The translations under genes were made by a program, and so were the position numbers. The notes beneath the pieces were generated by a model that was not told the origin of the DNA, did not search any database, and saw nothing but the letters and a program-made list of their open reading frames with translations. A DNA stretch of 64,000 nt. Source: Trochalopteron elliotii (lineage: Eukaryota > Chordata > Aves > Passeriformes > Leiothrichidae). Shown piece after piece: positions 1 through 13,900 of this stretch. The DNA lies in contig JANPWX010000201.1 of assembly GCA_024734555.1 (NCBI GenBank), positions 186,001 to 250,000 of the forward strand, read 5' to 3'. The stretch's first letter is position 1. Each line of letters opens with the position of its first letter.

Positions 1-3000
1 TCTTCATCTGGAAGATTCCTTCCAGTTTGTGTCTACTAACCATGAGAAAGCTGATCCTTTATATGTCATGTATGGATTATAAGCAAGTAACAATGCCCTT
101 GTGTATATTGCTTTTTACTGGAAAAATCACTAACAAACCAGAAAACTCTGAGCAACACTGCTACTTTATGAAAGGCAGGTAAGGCAGAGCAAGGTAATCA
201 GTAGATTAAAAAGCCAGGGACTTGACTGATTTAATTACAGTCACAATTGCAGCACATCAAAGTGAGTTTGTGTTAAAAGTGGTCTACAGTGGAGATCTTT
301 CCCGTTGGCTCGCTGAGTGCAAGTGTATCTCAGATTATGAAATCTGTTAAAGACAAAGTATTTCTTCATTTTCTCAAGTACTGCAAATTCCTGCTGCTGC
401 TACGTTTTTATTCTCAAACTGTGCAGAGAAAAACCACAAAACAATACAGCTGTCAGTGTCTTCCTTAAAGGTGAATGTCTCTCAAATTCTGTTCTTACTT
501 CATAGTCTCAGCCCTTCCTGAGAAAAAAGCTTCTTGTGTCTAAGCCTATGCAGTAGTGTGTAGTGAGAGGGTCTCTTATATTGGTGTGAATTTACTGTAG
601 AATGTTTAAAAAATACTGAATTTAAAATGGGCTCTTTGGATTTGTTTCTGAAATACTTGTTGACAATTTTAGTGTATACTGGGGAGAATAATGGGTCACT
701 GGTTTCACTGGTTTTGTACTTTAGTGAGTGTCCTTGTGAAAATATTTAAAATATTCTGGGTTTTGTTCAGCTGAAATTGATAGTGTTGCAAAACAATGAA
801 TGATATTTTCCTGTTCCAGACTTACCTGTGTTTCACTGTGAGCCCTGTCCTGCATATTTTGTGTTTATTGCAATGCTATATTTGTGTTCTCAACTGGTGT
901 GTAATAGTACAATAGCACAATTATGCTGGCAACTGCAATGTGAAACACAGGCACCAGGATCCATTGTAGTGCTGGCAGGATGAGAAATGTCAATTGAGGT
1001 TGTCGTAAGAGGTTTCCTAATCCTGCTGAAATAAAGAGCGAGATTCTTTCTGAATCATTGCCATCTGGAGTATATGAAAATTTGAAATAACCTTTTATCA
1101 TTAGGTTGGCACATGCTATGGAGCAGTATTGGCATTGATGAAGTCCTAATGAAATGAAATACTGTGCAATGAGAAAAACTCACTGCTTCATTATTTTGTC
1201 TGTGTTCTTCAGAACTCTGTCCTCCAATTTATGAAGGTTATTGAGTAGTTAATAATGTTTTGAATCTGAAAGATACAGCCTCTGTTTACAACAATCTGGC
1301 ATTTTAATATGGATATTAATCTAGTTATAAATACAAACCAACATGCCTGTGGTGGAGAATAATTTCTAATTAGTATTATAACCAGGTAATTTAGTTCACT
1401 TTCTCTATTTTCTTGACTTGCTCTACTTATTTGATAGGTATTTGTTGCCCATAAATCTTTGTGCCTAAAATTAGGCCAAGAAGCTTCATGCCTCACCCTG
1501 TCAGGAGCAATCGTGGCACATGATCCTTCCGTGATCTCACCATGTCTGCTGTGGAATATTTATGTGTCCAACTGTTGCACACCTATTCTGTACTGAGCTC
1601 CTCCTATTTGTAGCACTGCTCAGTTTTTGCTCTTATATCAGGTTCTTTTTACAAATGTACACTAACCCCCAGCAGAGTTTCTGAATGGCCGTTTTTCTAA
1701 TTCTTGCATTCGGAACGGATTGATATTTGCTGAGTTTCTGCTGTTTGGCAAGGCTTATGTGATTAGTCACATTTCTAGTTAAATATACTGATGTGGTGTT
1801 GGAATCTTGGAAGATTGATCTCTGATCTTTGGTCTGTGCCTTGATTCTCATTTTGAAGGGTTAATCATCATGTTGTTCAGAGAACTAGAAGATGGTCCTC
1901 TTCACTGTTCAGATTAAACAATATAAAGTCTGAGAGTTAGTGCTGGATTTAGAAGATGAGGGATTAGGATTGTTTAACTAATTCCTTTGAGGATGTGATT
2001 TCATTCTGATGCTTAAATTGAAGTGGGCCAGTGTTTTTTTTAATCCCATAAATATAGTAGATAAGAATATATTTTATTTTAAGCATCTTGTTTAGTCTCT
2101 GTATATTCTTATGTAATTCTAACAGAAATTTATGTTTGCAGTATTGAGATTAATTGAATGCCTAAACAGTGCCAGCCAATTCTTGTGTTCTGCTTTATTA
2201 TTTAGTTCTGCTTATTTCTGCTACATAGACAAACCCAAAATACTGCTGGTTATTCTGTAAATGACATGCTCTTGATTTAATAAATGCATTGGGATTAAAT
2301 AAAAAAGAATATATGAGTATCATCTTTTATTTCTTAATGTTTTGTGTTCAAAGTTTTAGTTAGACCTCTAAATGCATCTGCTGTTATGTGTTGTGTGTAC
2401 ATACCAGTAATAGTAATGCAAGTAATGTGCAAGAGTACATTTTAGGTATTCTGAGACTTTACTTGATTTACCTGCTTTGTTACAGTTTTCCAAGACAAGT
2501 GCAGGTTTTGCAGTTATCGAATAGCCTGTGAAGCTGCAGAGAGTAATTAAAAAGAAAAACAACACTCCTTCTCCCACCAGAATATTTTGGGCTAAGCCCA
2601 GATTGGGGTGGTAGCTGATGTGTAAGTGTCCAGTGAGTAACACAGCACCAGAACTGGTGTCTGCACTGGTGTATCTTCCATTCCTTGTTCCCCCAGGAAA
2701 TATTCCCTGGGCTGCTGTGCAGGGAGGTCCTCAGTGCAGAGCTGGTGGTCAGCATTGACACCAGCTCATGGGTTATTTGAGCTGCAGCACTGCTTTGGAT
2801 GAAGAGGATGCATATCCTGCAGAAATGACATTCAATAAAGTATGTTGGGAAGATAAGCAGTGCTTTCTGAAATTTAAAATCTATGTTTGATAAATGTATT
2901 AATTTAATAAATGGTAGTAATAGCTTCATTGCCCTCCTGGTCCATGGAAATAGAGATTTGTAAAGATTGGTCGTGTCTCATGTTACAGAAGTTGATACAA

Positions 3001-6000
3001 GTGTAATAAACAATATGATCTGTTAATTCAGAGTATACCTGCTTGAAATTTTCCATTTCTGACCCAAAGAAATATTTGTGTAAACATGTTTCACCCTTTA
3101 TTTTTCTGTTCCTAAATCGGTTGGCTTTAAAAGAAGATTATGAAAATGATTCAAAATCTCTTGGGATTTGTTTTCTCTGTTTTCTTCTAAATGAAAATAG
3201 TGACGTTTCACAGCTAAACAAGCAGACAAATTCTGGACAATTCACTAACTAATATTGCTATAAATTATATATGGAATTAAGAAATAGGATGGGAAGTATT
3301 TAAACACTGAAAGAAAACCTTGGTAACTGAAAATCTGGTCCATCTACTAGCTGGAAAAAAAAAAAGTATGAATGAAATGACACAAATGAACTCTAAACAG
3401 ATGTTGAGTCTTTCACAGACAGATTGCATTTAATGGAAGCCATAAAAATGTTTCAAGTGGCTACTGACCCCATTATTTCTAACCCCATACTCAGTGGCTG
3501 ATCATGAGACCTGATGTCTTTCATAGCTGTATGTGGATGCTTATATAAAATCTGCCTTGTGGACCTCTGGAATAATCCAGCTTGTGTTTTGGTGTTGTGC
3601 TCCTAATGATGAGTGAGTAACAAAAGAGCACAGTCCACCTGAATCTGTTGTGACTAGTCAAAATTGTGCAGTTATGATAAGAAATGGGATCTGTGATTAG
3701 AGCACAGACAGTGTGTGCCTTTGCTCTCACCCAGCCAACCCACTCCCATTAAAGAAGATCCACAGCAGCCAGTGCTGAGGGAACAGAGCAGGAAAAGTGA
3801 ACATTCCTTGTATGTCTTGTCTCCCTTTCCAGAATCAGGAATGGTAAATTCAGGTAACTTGTGCTTAGTGAGGAAGGAAATGCTGGAATGCTTGTTGTCT
3901 AGAATTTTAAATGATATTTTGAAAAGCACATTTGAAAACAAAGCAAGGCTAAACATTTATTACAGGATTTTTGGGTTTATGAGGGTTCCTTTGGATTTGA
4001 GGTGTTCACAACAGGAACATAATCGCTTCCCCAGGGGTTTTACAACAAAACTAAATTCCCCAGTAGGATGTGGGTAGAAACAGCTCCTCTCCTTTAAGAA
4101 AATAACCTCATAAACTGGCCACCTGTGTGTTTATTTTTGAGAGGGGGTGGCCGAGCAGAGGGCTTCATTTTTGAACTCATTTTTTATGAGTGGAGTGCAG
4201 GGTTGAGAGGGAAAAGTCTTGATTTTGTTACAGCATTCACTGTGGGCCTCCCTTGTGTGGGTTTGTGATGCAGGAGGTGTCCCTGGGGCCTCACCAGCAG
4301 CTGCTCTGGGTAGTTGAGAGCCAAATAACCCAATTTCTGAGATGGGGATTTCAGTCCCTGTCTTCATGTACCCTGTGGAAGCAGCCAAAGAAACTACTAG
4401 CAAAGGAAGAACAAATTTGTTTGGCATACATATATGTAAATTTTTATACATGAGACTTCTCATCTGTGAAATTCACAGTGTTTTGCAAAGTAAATGTTTG
4501 TTTTTTTCAGTAAAGCAATGTCACACCTGAGGCAAAAGATTCCAATCTTGACTCTGATGAACTTCATAAGGTGTGTCATAGGATTGAGTTCTTCATCAAG
4601 TATTGAATGCTTGCCTGAAAAACAAAGGGAAGAAGTCAATCAAGCCTATTAGGCAGCACAGAATTAATATTAAAAAATACTAAGAAAGATTAAAATTGAA
4701 CATGAAAAATGGGGTAAATGGGAGAGAACAGCATTGGATGTCAAGAAAATGTTTTTCTATCTGAATTTCCAAGCTTCATGGTTTAACCACCAGTATGCTA
4801 CTGGTTATACAAGACCTTTTAGAAATACATTTTCTAAAAACCCTAAATGAAAAATGCCTGACACACATTTCCAAAGGTGCCTGTCCAGTGTAGTGAAGTT
4901 TTCAGTCAGCACCAGTCTTCTCACTAATCGAGAAGATGAAAGCTCTGCTTACCTGGTCTAAGTCTGCAGGCTCCCAAATCGGATTAAGAACCTTTGGAAA
5001 CACAGAAAAAAAAAAAAATCAATCAATCCACTGTATAATTTTGGGTTTCAAAATTCAGTGTGGCATAGATGTTTATTTCAGTAAACAACTTGCAGGTCCA
5101 GGACAGAATATTACTCACTGCAAGCACGTTCTGATTGAGTTCTGTTAAAGCTGATTTAAAAGGTTTATTGTATTAAATACTACAACAGAGATACCTTGCT
5201 TCCTGATAAACAGAATAATGGCAGATCATGTCTTTGTAATTTCTGAACACAGTAGATTATTATAAATGACATTAATTTGCTCTGATATATTTTTACAAAG
5301 AGAAAAAAAGGATATGAAAAAGAAGCTGAAGAACAAGAATATTAATGAATGGTGGGGGCAGGAATAACGCTCCTTGTCACATGCCTGGCTTTCCTGTTTG
5401 GGGTTTAAGAAAGTCTGGCTATTAGGATGTAGATTAGTGGAAGATTCATTCTTCTTCCTGATGTAGGTCAGACACTGGCTAACATGTGGTGAAGAAAAAG
5501 CCTGATTTCCCCAGCAGCAAGAGGGAACAGGACCTCTGCGGACTTTGGAACAGAGCACCAGACAGAATGAGTGGTTCTGATATCCCGTGTCCTAATGCAA
5601 CAGATTTGAAATGTATGAGTAATGAAGGCTTCATGCAGAAGAGTCTCTGCTCAGTGTGGGGCCACGTTAGTGCTTTTTTAAAAAGCAGCTCAGTTCCTGA
5701 GTAGCCCTTTGTGAGAAGTCATTTGTCCAAGTCAGAAAAAGGAACTGGCAATGTCCCGGAACGTGCATAAGAGGAGTGTGCCTGGCAGAGTCCATTCACT
5801 GGAGCCTGACTTTAATTTCATGCTAAGAGAGGCTGTTTGCAGGTATTGCATCTTTCTGGAGAAACTTTTCTGATTGATTGTGTAAAGTCTGAGAGTTTAA
5901 GATGAATGATACAGTAAAATTCATAAAGCTGATTATATGCTGATATTTAGAGTTCATACTTGTGTGCAATCAATTTTAAGAGGTCTTTTGACCCCTTTTG

Positions 6001-7804
6001 GAGAACTTGGAATGTTGGTCAGAAGTACTGTTCCTTCTTTCAGTGTTTTATGTAAAATCTCATAATTTTTCATGTCATGGAAAGCATATAAATCTGATAT
6101 GTAGCAGTATGTGATTTATGCAAGCCACAAATTTAATCTACCTATGATTTAGATACTTTTATTGTAATAGTTTCATAGATTTATCATGGACTAGTTCTGC
6201 TGCAGCAAAAGTGTTCTGACAGCTTTCTTAATCTCATTTGCAAGTTGTGATAATGCTTTTGTTGACTTAAAAACTAATATCCAAGTTTTAGCCATCTTCT
6301 GTCTTCTCCTTCCTCACCATTTTAGTTCAATTTTTTTAATTCCCATAATTTAAAAACCTGTCATGGCAGTGACTTCTCAGAACTGACTGCGCATGGACCA
6401 CGTCTGTCTCATGTGCATCTCAGACTGGATCTTTAGTAGGTTTGTCTTCTTTAGAGACAAATTTACAGTTGTCACTCCCCATCTATCTTATTTATTATTT
6501 TAAGATGTTTTTTGCTTTTACAGTTATATTTACATTTTTTAGATTTTTTTGCTGCTCAATTATATATTGCTGTCTTAAGGACTAGCACTTAGAACAAAGA
6601 TGAAAGAGAGAGCTGTAAGTAGCTGGAGGAAAATGTTATTCATAAACCCAGTATTAGGCATCTTTTGTCTTCTTTCTATTTTAATTTCTAGTTTCCACTG
6701 TTCAAGTTTCTCAGTTTAGTCATCACAGGAGTAGAATAGAATTGCAGAATTCTTTTTGTGCAGTTAAGTTCCTGAGTTTTTAAGCTTTGATATCAAGAAG
6801 GACCCTTGGTGTATAGGATGAGAAGTGCACAGGTTTTTAAAATATATGGAAGGATTGCTAGAAAATGAGAACTTTTTGATACAGTGCAGGCTCTCTCTAT
6901 TTCTTACAGTCTCTGTAAGAAACAGATAATCTGTTGGTTTGTAACTTTTGTATTTTTCAAGCAGCTTAAATTTCTAGCCCTAATATACCATAAGTCCTAA
7001 ATTGCAATACTAATTGAAACTATAATCAGGGTCAGATATGAAGTCATCATTATAATTTTACTTATTTGGCTTCTCTAACATCTTTTGGATGGATACGTCA
7101 TGAAAAAAGACAAGAATAGCTGAATTTCAAAAAAAAAGTATGATTTTAAAGTGGTGGATTGCGTATTGTCAATTTGTTAATCAAATTTGTTGTGCATCCA
7201 TGTCATAAAAGCAGAGACTTAAACATCTTTGAAGACTCCTTGTGTGCATCGTTTATTATAGAACATTATGTCCATGAAATAAAAGTGTTCTCATTTGCAG
7301 GTGATACACCTTGCTGTGTCTGTTGGAGCTTCAGTGTGCTCCCATGGCAGGTAATTCCCAAGAAGGGGTTGGAAAATCTGTGTGTGCTGCCATGGAGTTA
7401 GTTACATCCACTGAGGTTAACTGAGTGCCTTTGTTGTGTATAACCACAGGCTTTTTCCTCTTGTCAGCTCTTCTTTCAGATTTCAAAATTACACTGGCTG
7501 ATATCATTTTAAGGAAGTTCACAGTGAAAATTTTAGTAATGGGAGTATTGATTATATGTTCAAAGCATGACACTTGGAATTGTATCTTTAATTCATTTCT
7601 AAGGAAAGATTATATCTACCCCCTGAAGGCATTTTAGCTACTAATCTGGATGAATCAAATTCTTCCTGCTGGGTGTAATTAATTTTTAGGCCAATCTTAT
7701 GTTTTGTAGACTGATTGTTTTGTATAGATCAGTTTGATTGCAATGAGCCTTGAACTACAGAATTTCTTTCTGGTTACACCAGCCAGCTGAAAACATCCAT
7801 CTAT

Positions 7805-7992
<188 letters not shown>

Positions 7993-10900
7993 AGGTGTAT
8001 GTATTTTCCTGGTCATGACACCAGGAATGTTTTCCACACATTTTTGTGAACACTTGTCTCTTTATCCTCCTTTCAGTCTACTGTCAGTGCTCTGGGAGAA
8101 AGATTGGTGCAGAGGTTTGGGGTATTTCTTTTCTTTGTCTTGCTAGGTTAAGCATCTTTCTGAGATGATTCTACTGATAAAAATTTAAAAAAAAACCCCA
8201 AACCATACCAAACTTTGGTCATATAGAATATCTAGGGGTATTGAAAATAATTCACATCTTTTATTTGTCTTACACATGTTATACTGCGAGATGGTGAGAA
8301 GTTTGTTTGGACTACAGGCTGAAGTTTCTTTCCTTTTATTAGGCAGGTTTTCATGTACAAATTCATAAGAAGACATTTAATTCCAGGAATTATATTTTTC
8401 CCCATCAGTCCCTTCCAGTTCAACTTATGCAGTTAATTTAATACTAAAGGCAACTTTGGTCACAGAGCAGCTCTACCAGTGCTGCTTACATGGGTACGTC
8501 CCACCCACTTCATGCAATTCAGCAGTAAAATGGGAAAAATTATCTATAGGCATTTCTGTGTGTCTCAGCACTGCTGAAAGTCCTAACAGAGAAATTCTGT
8601 GCTAAGTGTGCAGCCCTCTTTATATCTGGTGAACTGTGTTCCTGGGGATTGTTTCAGCAACAACAGAAGCTTTTTCTGGCAGGTGAAGTTAATGGTTTCT
8701 GACAGGAATCACTATGTAGGCTTGTTTTCTTCAGTTTGAGCTCTCATGTGTTAAGCTTTCGCATGTCAGACTTAAAAGAATTTATCTGTATTTACAACTC
8801 AAGGACATATAAATAGGACAGGTTTTGATACCACTATTCTAAGGCTAATTTATGAATTTTCTGGGTTTTGGTGTTGTAAGTTTGCATTTCAGTTTTCTGC
8901 AGTCTGTCATCTCAATTATTATTTAAGCCTGCATAAAAATTACTCATTTCTAAACCTAATTCTCTCGATGATGAATTTTCACATGCTTAAAATACCATCA
9001 ATATCTTTTGCTCTTGCAGGGAAGTTACCATGTACAGAATCTGGTGTTTAGGCATTGCATACTGCAGCGCTGTGCTCAGGAGATTCTTCATTGACCATAA
9101 GCCTCTGTCAAAACACAACTGATGGTCTTCTGCTCCAAAAATGAGGAGACTATATAGGGGAAATCCAAATTTATCCAGTTAGTCATACAAAATCTTTCCC
9201 AGTTATTCAGGAAGTCTGCTTCTATGACTCTAAAAGGCATAGCTAGTAGAGACGTCTTTGGAGAACTATTTTAATTGAAAGGGTAAAACCCACAAACCAA
9301 AAGCAAATGTCAAATATCACATTTTTTTTCCATGCCTGGGTATATGACACCTGTAACTTGTAATTGCTGAAATATGCACACAAGAAAAAAAAAGTGTGAC
9401 AATACCATTCATGCTTGTAATTCCCAGCTTCTTCTTATAAGTGAGAAAAGTAAAAATACTTTACGTAGCTGCTATAAAGTTTGTCATCAAATTTCCTACC
9501 AGTATAGAGAAAGGCAAGAAGAAGCCTTTGTTGCAGTTCTGCAGTTAAATATTCTACCTGTGATTCTAAACTGTGAAGTTTAGGATTAGTGAAGTGTAGA
9601 TGGGCAGAATCCTAATATACTCAGATTTTGTGGAGGATTATCAACTTGTCCAGAGACAGATACATGCCTGCATCTGTTACTGAAACCATGTGAGATTAAA
9701 AATGGAATTTGCTTTACACAGGGAAGGTATTTGTTGATAAAGGAAATGAATGATAGAATCACAACACCACTGGAGAAGAATAAACCAAGATTCTTAACTG
9801 TAAAGAGCAAATTCTGCTATCCTACATTGCACAAGGAGCTTTTTTCTTGAGGTTTTTGCTCTTATGGATCTGATAAGTAATTAATCTAGATTGAAAATCC
9901 CCTTGTAGTGGAGGATAGACCTCTTTTGCCAACAGACATGTAGAAGCAAAAAGATGTGAAGCTACTTAACAGTAGTCAAAACCTAAAACGTGTGAATTGT
10001 GGCTGTCACCTTTCTCCTGTGAAGCCACACTGTTAGATAGAATGTGAATAGAGGTAGGTAGATATTCTGTGATATATTTTTTGGCTCTCTTTGCACTTAC
10101 ATAATTCATAGGCATACATTAACATACACAGAAACCAACCTTTCATAATACTTCAGAATCCTGTCTTTGTGCTGAAAGACATATGTGAATATGGATTGTA
10201 ACAGTCCCTGTGGCTATGGCTGAAGAGAGGAAGTTGCAAGTGAGGAAAGTAGATGTCTTCCAGCTGAGGATGAATGTGGCAGCTGATGTTGGAGTAAGTT
10301 ATGTTAATACATGGTTAGCATTTAATTTGCTGCCCGCTGTCACTTTGTTAGGAGTTCTTAAGCAAAAGCTTTGCCCTGTACAAAAAAAAAATCATACCTC
10401 AAATACTTCTTGTGATTTTGCACATGAGCCTGACATCAGTACTAGATATCTGATAGTCTTTCTTTTTCTGTTGTGAAAAACCTCCCACTGATTTCAGCAG
10501 TGCTGCATATTTGTCTTGAGCAAGTTCTTCTCCTTGGCTGGTTACAGTTGTAACATAAATGCTGTTATAATTAAAATTACAAGGGTTACTTTTACTCAAA
10601 TCTTATTGGCCATTTGAAAGATTTTCAGCAGCTTTTTGATTTCATATTCCTTATGATACCAAACTATTGAAGCAAGATCCCTTCCAGTAACCTGGATTTG
10701 CTCAGTGTAATTCAGGCCCAATGCCTCTGCCACTGGGTCTGCTCCATAGGATGGCAATATAGTTATATAGTGAGAAAGTCAAACCCTATTGTCTTGTTTG
10801 GCTTTCTAATGAGCACTTCTCTTTGCTTTTATTGCAAGAGGACACTTTATCCTCTTAGAAATCTGATGTGATTAATTTGCTAGTGATGGCTCCAATACAG

Positions 10901-13900
10901 CAAAAATCACAAGCAAAATAAACAGCAAGAGAACATGTGGCAGTCAAATGTGTTTTTACTCAGCATGTTCTTTGGTAATATCCTAATTGGTTTCTTAAAT
11001 TTTTATTTTGTTTTTCCTTTTAAAATCCTTTTTTTTTCATTCATCCTTTAATTTGCATGCTGATGATCAGCCTCTACGTGCTGAAAAATAAACAAACAAA
11101 CTGAACAAAGCATAAAAATACACTCCTGGGAGAACTTTAATCTCAAGCTCATCATTCCATATGATGCTGTTTAGTAACAGACCACTGGAAACATAAAACA
11201 AAATTCTACTTTATTAACTTGATTTTGCTACTGAACATGCACTACTGAGCTTTGCTACTTTATTATGTGATTTTCATGTGTACTGGGCTAGTGAAATTTT
11301 CTTAAAATACCTCAAAATTTCACGTCCTATCTTCTGGGGATCTGTAGATCTAGTACAAGTGTATTTCTTTCCACAAACTCTGCCAGCCTCTAAAGAGAGG
11401 TTTATGCCTTTTGCTGTCATAGATAAACATTGCTCTCCACACACACTCTCTTTATGCTTTATGGAACTGCATTAGTATCTCTCCAGCCAGCAGTGTCTTG
11501 CCTGTTCCACACCCCTCTCCAAGCTCCACATGAATGTGTGTGTCATTCTTCCATACAAGGGTGAGAGCACGAGAGGAAATGTTCCACAAATTACGTATGA
11601 AAATATGTCTACAACTGTAGTGTTGAGTCTTTATCCTCTTTATTAGCTGTTTCTTCTTCTGGAGAGAGAAGGTTGTGCCTAGTTTTCCATTTTAACAGCT
11701 CTAGGAACCTCTGAAAGTGACAGGGAAGGAAACAGGCTGCTAAATTTCAACAGATCATTGTGTGCTTGGGCGTGGAAACTGGTAACTGAGACAAACCTTA
11801 TCTCCAGAACTGATCGGTGTTTTTTGCCTGCTCCATGAAGAACCTCACATTAGCATCTTTCATGCCTTAATTGGCATTAATAATGTGTTGTGAGAGAACT
11901 GAAATGCCTCATTGAGCTGCACGCTCTCTCAATTTTTAGTGGGTGTGCCCTCCCATTTACTGGTGGAGACTCGTAATGGCTCCTGCTGTCTCTGGTCAGT
12001 CTGAAGGAGCTGCAGTCCTAATACAAGGTCACTGCAAGAGTCCTGTGCCTATTCCTCTTCCATTAGTATTTCATGAGCAGGAAAGGAAAAGAAATGAAAT
12101 GTGTTGCCCAGCTTATCAGAGCTGTGAGGGGAGTTGCTATTAATTACTGGAACAGAGTGATGATATTAATATCTTTGCCTGGCTGCTCCAGCATGCACAG
12201 TATCATATTAAATGGAATAAGAAAACATTTGCTGTCTTTAAGGAACACATGAATTACTTCCACTTTCTCTGGACTTTGTAGGTCTATTGTATATAAAAAA
12301 GTAAAGGAATTTCAAGTGAAATAAAAATATACCTACAGAGGGAACAAAAGCCCCAAAATTAGGTGCACAAGTTCCCACTTATGAGAAAGGTGCTTCTGAA
12401 GGGTGATTGAAAAGGTCTTCATGCTGAGTGAGAAAGCAGCTGGAGCTAAGGGTCAGACTGTCACTTCATAGAGCTCATGTGTGTAAATTAGTGAATTGCT
12501 CAGAATTTGTCTTTTACTAGTTGGAAGAAGAAATGATAGTGTAAGGGATCTTCTCTTCTGACCATCAATGAAAGCTGCACGTAAGTCAGAACTGGAATTC
12601 ACAGTATCTACTCAAGGCTAAGGGTGAGGGTGTCTGGCTGCTGTGCTGTCCTTCAGGAGGGTGTCCCCCAGCTGGCACATGAATGGCCTCCTCTTGGGAA
12701 TATTCTCTTTTCCCCTAAAGCTGGTGTCCTTGTAGAATTATTTCCTGTTGCATGGGTCCATGTAACTGCACAGTCACTGGAAAAAAAAATTCCCCATATC
12801 TCTCCTGGAACTGGTAATTTGGAGACCCCTCTTGCAGTGGTCATGACCTGTAGTTCAGTATAAGTTCCAACTACACAGCTGCAGTGCAAAAGGTCACCAT
12901 CACCTTTCTCTCCCCACATTACATGTTGGGTTGTGACCATGATTTAAGACACTTTGAGTCCTTGGCAGAGGTGATGGTTGTATTCAAAGTGTGCCTACCA
13001 CATCAGTTGCTCTTCGATGACTCTAGTGCTACTCTCCTCCCTTCTAAAATCAGACTCAGTTTTGTCTCAGATGCACAAGCTCTCTTATCAGTCCAACTCA
13101 CAGTGACCTTATTGATGAAGTTCTAGATTGTCCTTGGCATGGCTAAACGTTTTCCTCTATGAGTTGAATTTGGCCAAAAGTGTAAAAAAAGGAAAAGTGC
13201 TACAGTGTTCCAGCCTTTTGTATATTGTGTACAGGCCTCATTCTGTCATGAGTGCTGATAACAAGGAATACCATTTTCTAAGTTCTTATTATTATGGCTT
13301 ATTAAGATGGTTTATGCATTCAATTGTAGCCATGTACTAAGGGAGACTAGTCTCATAATGCATTTAAACTACAAAAGCAAACACTATTAAATTATTAGGA
13401 AATGAGTAATCTGTAAGAGTATGCAAAGCATTACCAAAATTAGTGCTTTTAGAATGTTACACCAAGGTATGAGCAAAAAAACTTGAAACTTTATTTTGAA
13501 ACCTACCCTCTAGACAGCTTAGACAATGAAAAATTATCATTCAGCCAGGGAGAGTTTAAATAGCAAAGAAAACTGAGATAAGATTTACCAGGCAATTGAT
13601 GGTCATGGCCTGATGCCACATGGTCCTGACAGAATGCACAATTAACCTTTTTGTTTTATTATGTCTGCTTCAAATACCTGCAAGGTTATAATATTACCCT
13701 GGGAAAATGAATTTGAGTGACCTACAGCTAAGTAATGACATGAATAGTAACAAGAGATGATAGGTGCAGTGAGGAGATAGGTATTCCTGCTCAACCACTG
13801 AACCTTATTAACTATGTATGTGACAGTATTCTTGGGGCAAATACTTGGTTAATATCTTATTTTCTCAGTTTATTACGGGGGTAATGTTAGTGCTTCAAAA

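Noticed and set aside
3715..4077. 120-residue plus-strand frame
   Set aside because: No domain or family resemblance, and the length is within chance for 64 kb. No exon-like splice sites that would connect it to NCKAP5.
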